A DNA stretch of 64,000 bases from JBBKXP01 sp038251315 (GTDB lineage: Bacteria > Pseudomonadota > Alphaproteobacteria > Rhodobacterales > Rhodobacteraceae): positions 1-64,000 of the forward strand of contig JBBSBK010000003.1 in assembly GCA_038251315.1 (NCBI GenBank). The letters run 5' to 3'. How positions within the stretch are numbered: the first letter of the stretch is position 1; every line of letters begins with the position of its first letter. Position numbers and translations under genes: made by a program. Below are positions 27,637-36,634 of this stretch, piece after piece. The notes beneath the pieces are model-generated. The model was given only the letters and a program-made list of their open reading frames with translations, was not told the origin of the DNA and ran no database searches.

Positions 27637-28578
27637 TCAGGTGCGCCAATCGGTGCGTTTGCTGCCGATCTCGGCCAGATCAAAGGGCGTGGTCAGGTAG
27701 GTTTCGGAAATCCAGTTGCCGTAAAGCAGATGCGCGTGGCTGCGCCAGCGGTTCTGCGGTTTGCGCGCCGGGTCGTTGTCGGGATAATAGTTGGCAGGCA
27801 CATTGATCGGCACACCTGCGGCAACATCGCGGTCGTATTCCTGTTTCAGCGTGTCACTGTCGTATTCGAAATGGTTGAAGATATACAGGGCGCGGTGCTC
27901 CGCATCTTCGACCAAACAGGGGCCGGTGTCGGCGCTGTCGATCAGCACCTTGAGGCCCGCACCTTCGATCTCGGGGCGCTGCATTTCGGTCCAGCGGCTG
28001 ACGGGGATCACCATATCGTCGGAAAATCCGCGCAGGTAGGGCGATGTAGGGTCGCAGTTGGTGTGGCGGACACAGCCGAACGCCTTGGCGTCGAGCAGGT
28101 GTTTGGGCACGTTGTGGAAATGATTGATCATCGCCATGCCACCCCAGCAAACGCCGAATGTGGAATGCACATGGGTCTGGGTCCAGTCCATGACCTGCAT
28201 CAGCTCTGCCCAGTAAGTCACCTGATCGAAGGGTAAATGCTCTATCGGTGCGCCGGTGATGATCACCCCGTCGAACTTTTCGCCGCTCGTCACGACCTCG
28301 CAAAAGGGGCGATAGAAGGCCTCCATATGGTCGGCCCCGGTGTTTTTACTTTCGTGGTCGGACATGCGGATCAGGCTGAGTTCCACCTGCAATGGCGTCG
28401 CCCCGATCAGCCGCGCGAACTGGTTTTCGGTCTGGATCTTCTTGGGCATCAGGTTCAGCAACCCGATGCGCATGGGTCGGATATCCTGCTTGTCGGCGGT
28501 ATCCTCGGGCATGACCATGACGCCTTCGCGCTTCAATACGCTATAGGCGGGCAGCGATGCGGGGAGCTTGATGGGCAT
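27637..28578 (-). CDS. metA: Homoserine O-acetyltransferase, MetA type
   Basis: Protein of 313 residues of the MetA (HTS) family: IGLLNLMPKKIQTENQF near residue 38, catalytic Cys144 in FGVCWGG, and NHFEYD near residue 235 with the catalytic His. The residue after TGAPI is Glu (about 113). In this family Glu here is linked to acetyl-CoA use, whereas Gly marks succinyl-CoA use, so acetylation is predicted. The product feeds methionine synthesis by direct sulfhydrylation. It is followed on the same strand, upstream, by a P-loop ATPase gene 3 bases away. Confidence 0.93.
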   Translation of the reverse strand: MPIKLPASLPAYSVLKREGVMVMPEDTADKQDIRPMRIGLLNLMPKKIQTENQFARLIGATPLQVELSLIRMSDHESKNTGADHMEAFYRPFCEVVTSGEKFDGVIITGAPIEHLPFDQVTYWAELMQVMDWTQTHVHSTFGVCWGGMAMINHFHNVPKHLLDAKAFGCVRHTNCDPTSPYLRGFSDDMVIPVSRWTEMQRPEIEGAGLKVLIDSADTGPCLVEDAEHRALYIFNHFEYDSDTLKQEYDRDVAAGVPINVPANYYPDNDPARKPQNRWRSHAHLLYGNWISETYLTTPFDLAEIGSKRTDWRT

Positions 28579-28581
28579 CTT

Positions 28582-29445
28582 TCAGCTCCGCGCCGTAATG
28601 GCGGCACCGATCAAGTCGGTGAAATCGTCGGGGGTTCGGACCTTGCCCATATCCTCAGCCGTCACACTGATACCCCAACGCCGCGCCATTGCAGCATAGC
28701 GGGGCTGGCGGTGCGCCAGGGCCTGCGCATAGGTCCATCGGATAAAGGCATCAGGATCAACTTCACCCTCTGAAATATTGTTTTCATGCAGATATTCGTC
28801 CCAAATCCGCGCGAGAAACGCAGGCTGATACGCCATCGGTTTGGGGGCGCGGTCGAACCTGCGGATCAGTGCGGCAGTATGGGCCGTGGTGCCTTCGATC
28901 CAGACCATGAGCGTGGTGCTGGCCAAGGCCGCCATGATCGGATCCTGCGGATTGTCGGGATTGACCCATTCGCAGATCGACCCGCCTGTGTCGCAGACGA
29001 AGTGTGCGTAACCATACAAAGCACGGGCGCGATCGATGAAATGCGCAGTGTCCAACAATGCAGACACCTCGGACTGGCGAAACTGGTCCTGCCGTCGGGT
29101 GTATTCGGTAAACGGCAGGCCGCCCTTGGCCGAATTACCGGGTTTGCCCAGATAGGTGCTGACCGGGGTCAGATTGTCGAACGCGATATTGGACCCGATG
29201 TAGATACTGTCAGACAACAGCAGATCGCGCAGGAACGGCACCTGCATGGCCTGCGCCTTGGCGTTGTCGGCGATCAATTCACCCATGTAGCGGGTGCCGA
29301 TCCGGTAATCGACCGAATAGTGAAACCAGTCCCCAGTGGAACGCAGGATGTTGGATACATGAGTCTTGCCCAGGCCAGACATGCCGAACAGCAACACCTG
29401 CTTTTGGGCAGCCTTGGTCCACGATTTTGCGTCTGGGTAGATCAT
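28582..29445 (-). CDS. Conserved P-loop ATPase of unknown role
   Basis: Protein of 287 residues. The N-terminus carries a Walker A-like GMSGLGKTH (residues about 20-28) and there is a possible Walker B region near FVCDTGGSICEW (about 155). It does not match a kinase or AAA family that I can name with confidence. The ATG at 29445 gives a start nine residues before the P-loop strand. It lies three bases upstream of metA and could be cotranscribed with it, but no functional link is evident. Confidence 0.7.
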   Translation of the reverse strand: MIYPDAKSWTKAAQKQVLLFGMSGLGKTHVSNILRSTGDWFHYSVDYRIGTRYMGELIADNAKAQAMQVPFLRDLLLSDSIYIGSNIAFDNLTPVSTYLGKPGNSAKGGLPFTEYTRRQDQFRQSEVSALLDTAHFIDRARALYGYAHFVCDTGGSICEWVNPDNPQDPIMAALASTTLMVWIEGTTAHTAALIRRFDRAPKPMAYQPAFLARIWDEYLHENNISEGEVDPDAFIRWTYAQALAHRQPRYAAMARRWGISVTAEDMGKVRTPDDFTDLIGAAITARS

Positions 29446-29505
29446 GGGGTTGGGTAGCGCGGGGGCGCGGGTTCTGCCAGTCAATTTTGCGGGGGTCTGT
29501 CAAGC

Positions 29506-29537
29506 AAAAGGCCCCGCCAATGCCAGCGGGGCCTTTT
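29506..29537. terminator. Strong hairpin terminator downstream of the porin gene
   Basis: AAAAGGCCCCG (29506-29516) and CGGGGCCTTTT (29527-29537) form an 11-pair stem with a ten-base loop. The A-run and T-run on either side let it work on both strands; it mainly serves the minus-strand porin gene ending at 29555. Confidence 0.9.
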
Positions 29538-29554
29538 GTGCGATCCGGTCAGGA

Positions 29555-30700
29555 TCAGAAGTGATAGGCGATCTTCATCCCGATCGCGACTGCGTCGTTG
29601 CCGGTAAAATCAGCGCGTGCGACGTCAGGTGTACCGGTCTCGGGCATCGCGTCGCCCAGCCAGATGTAGCGCGCCCCGCCCGAGATCGTCACCTGGTCGT
29701 TGATCTTGTAGGCGATCCCGATTCCGGCAGAATAGTTGCCATTCGTCGGCGACAACGGCGAGACGAGGTCATCTTTCGGCGCTTCGTAACCGACGCTGAA
29801 CGAGCCGGAAAGCTGATCCGAAAACTTGCGACCGACGCCGAGCGCATAGGAGGTTCCGTTTTCAATTTCAGTCAGCGAGTTCGGCCGGGTCAGGGGCTGC
29901 ACCGCATCGAATATCTGCGGTTCGACCCTTGTCTGCTCGTATTGCACGTAGCGGATCGAGCCAAAGACCAGCGTGTTTGCTGCGACGCCGGACTGGAATT
30001 CAAGATTCCAGGCCTCAGGCGTTGTGACTCGTGTGGTGGAGTTCACGCCGCCCGCAGGGGTCACACCGGCAAGCTGTTCGTTTGTCGGCAGATCGTGGTC
30101 GATCGACGAGAGGTAGGTGAGCGATACACGCAACGCGATTTCGGGCTTTTCATAGGCAGCACCGACGAGGTATCCCGTCGCGCCGTCGGTACCGAACGTC
30201 GCTTGATAACCATTCAGGCCACCATAGGCGAAGCCTTGCAAGTTCACGTCGGCCGAGATTTCCTGATAGCGCAGGCCACCGTGAAAACTGACACCGTTGT
30301 CCAGCTTGTAACGACCGATCAGCGATATCGCGCTGCTGTCGACAATCGCGCGGGTACCGCCCAGATTGACCGAGCCACCGACCGGATAGCTGACGTCCGA
30401 CCCATAGGGTTGATCCACGATCAGCGACATCGACACGTTGCTGTTGAAGTCGTATTTGAACGCGCCGCCAATTTGGCTGTAATCTTCGGTGACGTTGCCG
30501 CTGTCGTTCCCGCCGGGGAAGGGGCCGATAGGCCTGTCGGTGCCCGACACGTCCGGCATGATGCGGCCATAGGTCAGTTCGAAATAATTGCCCGCCTCGA
30601 AGATCGGTGCGATCGACTGACCCGAGCGGTCAAGACCAACTGCGGATGCCGTTGTCGTGGTCAGAAGAAGTGCCGCCGTGGCTCCCAAAAACTTGTTCAT
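29555..30700 (-). CDS. FadL/OmpP1-family outer membrane protein
   Basis: Protein of 381 residues. Signal peptide at residues 1-20 (MNKFLGATAALLLTTTTASA). The mature part is rich in alternating aromatic strands (YFELTYGRIMPDV, ALRVSLTYLSS, YSAGIGIAYKIND) and ends in AYHF, a terminal aromatic typical of beta-barrels. It lacks a well-conserved N-terminal NPA motif, so the exact substrate (long-chain fatty acids or other hydrophobic molecules) is unsure. A promoter and an inverted repeat lie upstream. Confidence 0.85.
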   Translation of the reverse strand: MNKFLGATAALLLTTTTASAVGLDRSGQSIAPIFEAGNYFELTYGRIMPDVSGTDRPIGPFPGGNDSGNVTEDYSQIGGAFKYDFNSNVSMSLIVDQPYGSDVSYPVGGSVNLGGTRAIVDSSAISLIGRYKLDNGVSFHGGLRYQEISADVNLQGFAYGGLNGYQATFGTDGATGYLVGAAYEKPEIALRVSLTYLSSIDHDLPTNEQLAGVTPAGGVNSTTRVTTPEAWNLEFQSGVAANTLVFGSIRYVQYEQTRVEPQIFDAVQPLTRPNSLTEIENGTSYALGVGRKFSDQLSGSFSVGYEAPKDDLVSPLSPTNGNYSAGIGIAYKINDQVTISGGARYIWLGDAMPETGTPDVARADFTGNDAVAIGMKIAYHF

Positions 30701-30741
30701 GCTCTCATCCCTTGCACATGTCATCTCATCCCTGAGGTTGT

Positions 30742-30771
30742 GTTCTACAGAACGGTGCAGTTTTCGGTCAA
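30742..30771 (-). promoter_or_regulatory. Candidate promoter of the FadL-like porin
   Basis: Read on the minus strand: TTGACC (plus 30766-30771) and TAGAAC (plus 30742-30747) with an 18-base spacer, about 40 bases before the start codon. The -35 is good and the -10 partial. Confidence 0.35.
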
Positions 30772-30782
30772 TTATTGACGCT

Positions 30783-30811
30783 ACGTTATGCCGCAGATTG
30801 CATCATAACGT
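30783..30811. promoter_or_regulatory. Perfect inverted repeat, operator candidate
   Basis: ACGTTATG (30783-30790) and CATAACGT (30804-30811) are perfect eight-base arms separated by 13 bases. The repeat sits just upstream of the candidate porin promoter and downstream of the EamA gene. No T-run follows it on the strand transcribed from the EamA gene, so a terminator is less likely than a protein-binding site. Confidence 0.4.
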
Positions 30812-30823
30812 CACAAAATTACC

Positions 30824-31678
30824 CTAAGGCGTCCGCCGCGTCAGGTTGATCCAGTTCCCGGTAAAAATGATCGCAGCACCTAGGAAAACCAGCGGATCAA
30901 GCACTTCGCCGTAAACCAGAGCGCCCACAACGGCGATGACCGGCAGTCGGGCAAAGTCGATTGGCGTAACGATGCTGGCCGGTGCCAGCGACAGCGCCGT
31001 CGTCAGACAGAAATGCGCGACCAGCCCCGCGCACCCGATCAGCGCCAGCCAGGGTGCGTTCGCCGCCGAGGGGAGTGCGATGTCGCCGTCATATCCGGCA
31101 CAGATCAGCCCGAATATCGCCTGCAGCACCGTCAGCCAGAACATGATGCAGGTGATCGTTTCGGTCCGCGTCAGTTTGCGGGTGAAAATCGCCGAAAACG
31201 CGAACCCGATAGCGCACAGCGCGGCCGGGACGACTCCGGGGCCGATGTTGCCCGGATCGGGCCGCGCCACGATCAGGATGCCGACGAACCCGATCAGCGC
31301 CGAAATCACCGACACCCGGCGCAAGCGTTCACCCAGCAGCAGGGGTGACAGCAGGATCACCCAGATCGGCGTGGTGAATTCCAGCGCGAAAACCTGCGCC
31401 AGCGGCGCGACGGTGATGGCATAGAACCACAGATTCTGGCCACTGAAATGCGCCAGATTGCGGATCAGATGCAACTCCGGCGTGCGGCGGGTAATTTGCC
31501 CCAGCGTCCCCGCGGCACCGCCGACTGCCAGCACGATGACGATGCCGGTCAGGCTGCGATACAGCATGATCTCGAACGTATCGAGCGACAGGCTGACCGC
31601 CCGCCCGGCCACCGCCATGGCGCTGAACGACGCAATCGCGCCGATCATCCAGAGGCCGGCGCGCAGCGTGGGGGTCAT
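30824..31678 (-). CDS. EamA/DMT-family transporter
   Basis: Integral membrane protein of 284 residues with about ten predicted segments, formed by two repeated EamA halves (the second begins near residue 150 at VPAALCAIGFAFSAIFTRKL). Typical phrases are FTTPIWVILLSPLLLGERL near residue 110 and the repeat-2 counterpart FARLPVIAVVGALVYGEVLDP near 245. Substrate unknown; relatives export amino acids or metabolites. The start overlaps the acyltransferase stop by four bases, so the two genes are coupled. Confidence 0.88.
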   Translation of the reverse strand: MTPTLRAGLWMIGAIASFSAMAVAGRAVSLSLDTFEIMLYRSLTGIVIVLAVGGAAGTLGQITRRTPELHLIRNLAHFSGQNLWFYAITVAPLAQVFALEFTTPIWVILLSPLLLGERLRRVSVISALIGFVGILIVARPDPGNIGPGVVPAALCAIGFAFSAIFTRKLTRTETITCIMFWLTVLQAIFGLICAGYDGDIALPSAANAPWLALIGCAGLVAHFCLTTALSLAPASIVTPIDFARLPVIAVVGALVYGEVLDPLVFLGAAIIFTGNWINLTRRTP

Positions 31679-33561
31679 TTGCCGCGATTCCCCAACAGGT
31701 CGGACAGCGCCGCGCCGAAGTAGACAGCGCCTTCCGGCGTCAGGTGGCCGCCGTCGTGGCTGAGCAGCGCACCTTGGCTCGAAAACAGGCGACAGGCGCC
31801 GGGGCTGTCACAGTAGGCGCTGTCGAGATCGACGAACACGGCAGGTTCGGCAATGCGGCGCAATGCGGCATTGATGGCGTCATGCGACGGTTGCCACACA
31901 TTCGGGTCCACCCTGACTGCGGCCAGTTCCGGCAGGCCCATACTGCGGCGTGCGCGGTAATCCACCCGGCCCCAGGATTTTGCGCTGAAAAGCCGCAACC
32001 GCGCGTCGCTTGCCGTGGCGATCCGGTCCAGCGTTTCGGGCATGTAAGGCAGTTCCCAGTCGGCCCAGTGCGACACCAGCCAGATCTCGTCGGCCTCGGC
32101 GATCAACGCCTGCAGCGCCGGGTCGGCGTAGCGCGGGACGTCTGCGCAACCCTGGCGAAAGGCAGCGGGCAGATCGTTTGTCACATCCGCGTCAGTCCAG
32201 ACGCTGCCGCAGCGGGCCGGGATGTAGGCGGTGGCGACCTGATAATAACCTTTCAGGGCAGAGTTTTGCAGGACGTTGATCATGTCCTGCGCAAAGCTGT
32301 CACCGATCACCAGAAGGCGCGGCCTGGAATCGGCGGGGGCAAAGGGGCGCATCCTCAGCGCGTCGAAAGCCGCGACGACATAGTCTCCGGCATCGAACTG
32401 GCGGGACAGATTCTGACGGTGAATGCCATCATAGCGGTCGAGAAAACCCTGCCGCGCGTCGCCAGTCAGACCAAGCACCAGAAACAGCGCGGTGCCGGTG
32501 ACGGCAAGGCCGAACACCGTGCGGCGCGGCACGGTGCGGGACCGGCGGAACGGCGCCTCGATAAACCGCCAGGTCAGATATCCGAGCGGGAACGACAGCG
32601 CGCCAACCGCTCCCATCAACGCCAGCGACGGCGGCGCGGGCCAAAGATAGCGGGTAAAGACCAGAAGCGGCTGGTGCCAAAGATAGACGCTGTAGCTGAT
32701 CAATCCCATACCGACGCAGCCGCGCCAGCCCAGAAGTCGCCCGGTCGCTGTGTCCCCGGTTGCGAACAGGATCACCAGAAACGCGCCGAAGGTCGGGATC
32801 AGCGTGTAAATACCCGCGACCGGCGTGGCATCGGAAAAGGCGAAGACGGCGACAGCGATCAACGCGAGTCCCGTGAACGCAATCAGTTCGGCGAGAGCGC
32901 GCGGAATGATCACCTGCCGCCTGTCGTGCAAGATGAAAGCGGCGAATGCACCGAGGAGGATTTCCCAGCCGCGCGAGATCAACAGAAAGAAGGCGAGATC
33001 GGGTTTTTGGATCGACCCCCATTGCCCGATGGTCATGCTGAACACGAACAAAAGGCCAAGGATCGCGACGACCCACCGCCGTTTCCAGCGCCATGCCAGC
33101 ATCAGGATCAATGGAAAGAGGATGTAATACTGTTCCTCGACCGCGAGGCTCCATGTATGCAGCAGCGGAACCAACCCGGCGTCGGTATCGAAATAGCCGC
33201 TTTGGCGGGCGAACAGGATATTGGCGGTGAATGTGGCGACGGCAGCAACGCTGCGGGCGAATTCCTGCATCGGTTGCGGCATCAGGATGAACCATGCTGC
33301 GATGCATGACAGGCCGACGATAAAGAACAGTGCGGGCAAGATACGCCGGGCGCGGCGTTCGTAGAAATGCAGCAGGCTGAACTGTCCCCCAGCAAGGTCG
33401 GTCATGATGATCGAGGTGATAAGGTAGCCCGAGATCACGAAGAACACGTCGACCCCGACATAGCCGCCGCCCAACGTAGTGAACCCCGCATGGAACAGAA
33501 CCACCGGGACGACAGCGACAGCGCGCAGACCGTCGATTTCGGCACGATAGGTCAGCGACAT
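31675..33561 (-). CDS. Acyltransferase 3 with C-terminal SGNH hydrolase domain (OafA-like)
   Basis: Protein of 628 residues. Residues 1-360 form the acyltransferase 3 membrane domain with about ten or eleven segments (YRAEIDGLRAVAVVPVVLFHAG start; FYERRARRILPALF; TWSLAVEEQYY). Residues about 380-628 are a periplasmic SGNH domain with GDSFAQD near residue 425 and DGGHLTPEG near residue 605, which supply the catalytic Ser, Asp and His. Proteins of this design O-acetylate surface polysaccharides. Target polysaccharide not identified. Confidence 0.92.
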   Translation of the reverse strand: MSLTYRAEIDGLRAVAVVPVVLFHAGFTTLGGGYVGVDVFFVISGYLITSIIMTDLAGGQFSLLHFYERRARRILPALFFIVGLSCIAAWFILMPQPMQEFARSVAAVATFTANILFARQSGYFDTDAGLVPLLHTWSLAVEEQYYILFPLILMLAWRWKRRWVVAILGLLFVFSMTIGQWGSIQKPDLAFFLLISRGWEILLGAFAAFILHDRRQVIIPRALAELIAFTGLALIAVAVFAFSDATPVAGIYTLIPTFGAFLVILFATGDTATGRLLGWRGCVGMGLISYSVYLWHQPLLVFTRYLWPAPPSLALMGAVGALSFPLGYLTWRFIEAPFRRSRTVPRRTVFGLAVTGTALFLVLGLTGDARQGFLDRYDGIHRQNLSRQFDAGDYVVAAFDALRMRPFAPADSRPRLLVIGDSFAQDMINVLQNSALKGYYQVATAYIPARCGSVWTDADVTNDLPAAFRQGCADVPRYADPALQALIAEADEIWLVSHWADWELPYMPETLDRIATASDARLRLFSAKSWGRVDYRARRSMGLPELAAVRVDPNVWQPSHDAINAALRRIAEPAVFVDLDSAYCDSPGACRLFSSQGALLSHDGGHLTPEGAVYFGAALSDLLGNRGK

Positions 33562-33634
33562 GTCAGGCAGTCGGCAATTGGTCGCAGAAGTGCAATCGCG
33601 CCGATCACGGAAAGCACGGCGCGGGTAGTCGGCC

Positions 33635-34936
33635 TCATTGGATCGGCGTCGCCGGGGCGGTCAGGCTTTGCACCGGGATCGTAAGGGTGGTGTCGTCGGC
33701 ACCGTCCAGCCGGTCGGCGTTGGCCAGTGCCGGGAACATTTTGAACCACGCGCCGGTGACGAACAGCGTGCCCACCCCGCCAAAAACCGCCGCACCGACC
33801 GGGCCGATCAGGCGGGCAATAACACCACTTTCGAACTCGCCCAATTCGTTGCTGCCGGAAATGAACAACCCCGATACCGACGATACCCGCCCGCGCATGT
33901 GGTCGGGCGTCACGATCTGCACGAGGGTCTGGCGCACATAGACCGAGATCATGTCGGCGCCCCCCAGCACCGCAAGGGCGAAAACCGACAGCCACATGTT
34001 TTTCGACAGGCCAAAGACGATGGTCGCCACACCGAACGCGCCGACCGCCAGAAACATGCGCTTGCCCGCCTTTTGGGTCAGCGGCCAGCGGGCAAGGCAG
34101 ATCGCGACGATGGTCGCGCCGATGGCGGGGCCAGAGCGCAGGATGCCGAACCCTTCCGGCCCGACTTTGAGGATGTCGCTGGCAAACGCGGGCAGCAGCG
34201 CCGTCGCGCCGCCCAACAGCACCGCGAAGAGGTCGAGCGAGATCGCACCGAACACGATCTTGTTGGTCCATGTATAGGCCAGTCCTTCGCGCAGTTGCTG
34301 GATTTTGCTGCCGGGCTGGATTTGCGGGGTCGTGTTGCCGCGGATCAGCAGGATGATGCCAAGACCGATGGCATAGAGCACCGCGGCAGTCCCATAGGCG
34401 ACAGCGACCGACAGGGCACAGAGCAGCCCGCCGACCCATGGCCCGATGATGACTGCCCCCTGCCAAGACAGAGATTTTAGCGAAATCGCCTGCGGCATGT
34501 CGGATTTGGGGACCAGCATCGGGGTCAGCGCCGATGCGGCGGGCGACAGAAACGCCCGCGCCGCACCGAACACGGCCGCGATCATGAAGATATGGGAGAA
34601 CTTGGGATCAGGCTCCAGCGCGACGGCGACAAGACCCAGTACGCACAGCACTTCGACCACCAGCGAGCCCCAGACGATCGTCTTGCGGTTCATCCGGTCG
34701 GCGAGCAATCCGGCGAACAGGGTCAGCGCGAACAGGGGCAGGAACTGCACAAGGCCGACCATGCCGACCAGAAACGCGCTTTCCGCGATGGTTCGGTCCA
34801 GCCGGGCAAGGCCGTAGATCTGCCAGCCGATGGTGACAGCCTCGACCTGGACGGCAGTGTTGACCAGCAACATGCCAAGCCAGAACAGGCCGAAATCGCG
34901 ATGACGGAACAGAAAACGCTGGTTAAGAGCGGTCAA
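33635..34936 (-). CDS. MFS exporter (EntS-like group)
   Basis: Protein of 433 residues with 10-12 membrane segments. It opens RDFGLFWLGMLLVNTAVQVEAV and has an MFS loop LLADRMNRKTIVWGSL near residue 80. The QIVTPDHMRGRVSSV motif near residue 330 is characteristic of the MFS_3 (enterobactin exporter-like) group. It lies three bases after guaA on the same strand. Substrate unknown; no siderophore genes are present nearby. Confidence 0.85.
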   Translation of the reverse strand: MTALNQRFLFRHRDFGLFWLGMLLVNTAVQVEAVTIGWQIYGLARLDRTIAESAFLVGMVGLVQFLPLFALTLFAGLLADRMNRKTIVWGSLVVEVLCVLGLVAVALEPDPKFSHIFMIAAVFGAARAFLSPAASALTPMLVPKSDMPQAISLKSLSWQGAVIIGPWVGGLLCALSVAVAYGTAAVLYAIGLGIILLIRGNTTPQIQPGSKIQQLREGLAYTWTNKIVFGAISLDLFAVLLGGATALLPAFASDILKVGPEGFGILRSGPAIGATIVAICLARWPLTQKAGKRMFLAVGAFGVATIVFGLSKNMWLSVFALAVLGGADMISVYVRQTLVQIVTPDHMRGRVSSVSGLFISGSNELGEFESGVIARLIGPVGAAVFGGVGTLFVTGAWFKMFPALANADRLDGADDTTLTIPVQSLTAPATPIQ

Positions 34937-34939
34937 TGG

Positions 34940-36493
34940 TCATTCCCATTCGATGGTGCCGGGCGGTTTGCTGGTGATGTCATAGGTGACGCGGTTGATT
35001 CCCTTGACCTCATTGATGATCCGGGTCGCGGTCTCGCCCAGAAAATCGTGGGTAAACGGGTAATAATCGGCCGTCATGCCGTCGACGCTTGTCACCGCGC
35101 GCAGGGCGCAGGCGAAATCGTAGGTACGCCCATCGCCCATGACGCCGACCGTGCGCACCGGCAGGATCGCGACGAAGGCCTGCCAGATGTCGTCATAGAG
35201 GTTATGGCGGCGGATCTGGTCGATGAACACCGCGTCGGCCTTGCGCAGGATCGCCAGCTTTTCGCGGGTGATCTCGCCGGGACAGCGGATCGCCAGACCG
35301 GGGCCAGGAAAGGGGTGCCGCCCGATGAAACTGTCGGGCAGGCCGAGTTCACGGCCCAAGGCCCGGACCTCGTCCTTGAACAATTCGCGCAGGGGTTCGA
35401 CCAGCTTGAGGCCCATCTTTTCGGGCAAGCCGCCCACGTTGTGGTGGCTTTTGATCGTGACCGAGGGGCCGCCGGAAAACGACACGCTTTCGATCACGTC
35501 GGGATAAAGCGTGCCTTGCGCCAGAAATTTCGCATCGCCGACTGCCGTCGCATGCTTCTGGAACACGTCGATGAACAGCCGCCCGATGATCTTGCGTTTG
35601 GTTTCAGGGTCGCTGACGCCGTCCAGTTCGCCCAGAAACAATTCCTGTTCGTCGGCATGGATCAGCGGCATGTTGTAGTGGTCGCGGAACATGGTGACGA
35701 CATGTTCGGCCTCGCCCAACCGCAGCAACCCGTGATCAACGAAAACGCAGGTCAGCTGATCGCCGATCGCCTCGTGGAGCAGCACCGCCGCGACCGACGA
35801 ATCGACGCCGCCGGACAGGCCGCAAATGACCTTGGCATCGCCGACCTGTGCGCGGATCTGGCGGATCGCCTCGTCGCGGTAGGCCCCCATCGTCCAGTCG
35901 CCCGAAAACCCGGCGAGCCGGACAAAGTTTTCATACAGTTTCGCGCCGTTCGGGGTGTGGTGCACTTCGGGATGGAACTGTACCGCGTAAAAATGACGCG
36001 ACGGGTCGGCGGTGATTGCAAATGGCGCGTTGGGTGATGTCCCATAGACGGCAAAACCGGGCGCGATGCGCGAGACGTGATCGCCGTGCGACATCCAGAC
36101 CTGTTCGCGGTCGGTCAGGAACCAACCGACAAGCAGGTCCAGTTTGCCCTCCGGGGATACATAGGCACGACCGAATTCCGCTGTGCCGTGGCCAGATTCG
36201 ACCAGCCCGCCCAGTTGCGTCATCATCGTCTGCTGACCGTAACAGATGCCGAGGACCGGAACGCCCAGTGACCAGAGCGATTCCGGCGCCCGCGGGCTGC
36301 CTTCGCGGGTCACTGAATCGGGGCCGCCTGACAGGATCACGGCCTTTGGGGCAAAGTCCGCCAGAAAGGCTTCCGTGACCTTCTGATAGGGATGAATTTC
36401 GCAATAGACGTGCAGTTCGCGCAGGCGGCGGGCGATCAGCTGGGTCACCTGCGACCCGAAATCAATGATCAAAAGGCGTTCGTGCTGGCTCAT
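34940..36493 (-). CDS. guaA: GMP synthase (glutamine-hydrolysing)
   Basis: Protein of 517 residues. The glutamine amidotransferase domain (residues 1-200) has ILSGGPDSV and the catalytic Cys in VLGICYGQQ near residue 83, with the His-Glu pair near VQFHPEVHHT (about 170). The ATP pyrophosphatase domain has the PP-loop GLSGGVDSSV near residue 225, and the C-terminal dimerisation domain ends TSKPPGTIEWE. It converts XMP to GMP. The ATG at 36493 gives the usual start MSQHERLLIIDFGSQ. Confidence 0.97.
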   Translation of the reverse strand: MSQHERLLIIDFGSQVTQLIARRLRELHVYCEIHPYQKVTEAFLADFAPKAVILSGGPDSVTREGSPRAPESLWSLGVPVLGICYGQQTMMTQLGGLVESGHGTAEFGRAYVSPEGKLDLLVGWFLTDREQVWMSHGDHVSRIAPGFAVYGTSPNAPFAITADPSRHFYAVQFHPEVHHTPNGAKLYENFVRLAGFSGDWTMGAYRDEAIRQIRAQVGDAKVICGLSGGVDSSVAAVLLHEAIGDQLTCVFVDHGLLRLGEAEHVVTMFRDHYNMPLIHADEQELFLGELDGVSDPETKRKIIGRLFIDVFQKHATAVGDAKFLAQGTLYPDVIESVSFSGGPSVTIKSHHNVGGLPEKMGLKLVEPLRELFKDEVRALGRELGLPDSFIGRHPFPGPGLAIRCPGEITREKLAILRKADAVFIDQIRRHNLYDDIWQAFVAILPVRTVGVMGDGRTYDFACALRAVTSVDGMTADYYPFTHDFLGETATRIINEVKGINRVTYDITSKPPGTIEWE

Positions 36494-36634
36494 GAGAGCG
36501 GCATATGTTGGGGGCGGGGGACGTGCAAGAGTGGCCATGCGCAGATGTCGCTTTCGCCCCGCAATGGCCGCAAATCCGGCACCGCGCGTGCGGCGGGGGG
36601 GCTAAACCCGAAGTCACCATGAAGGGGATGAATG

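Noticed and set aside
27637..28578. Homoserine O-succinyltransferase
   Set aside because: The specificity residue after TGAPI is Glu, which favours acetyl-CoA; succinyl-type enzymes have Gly there.
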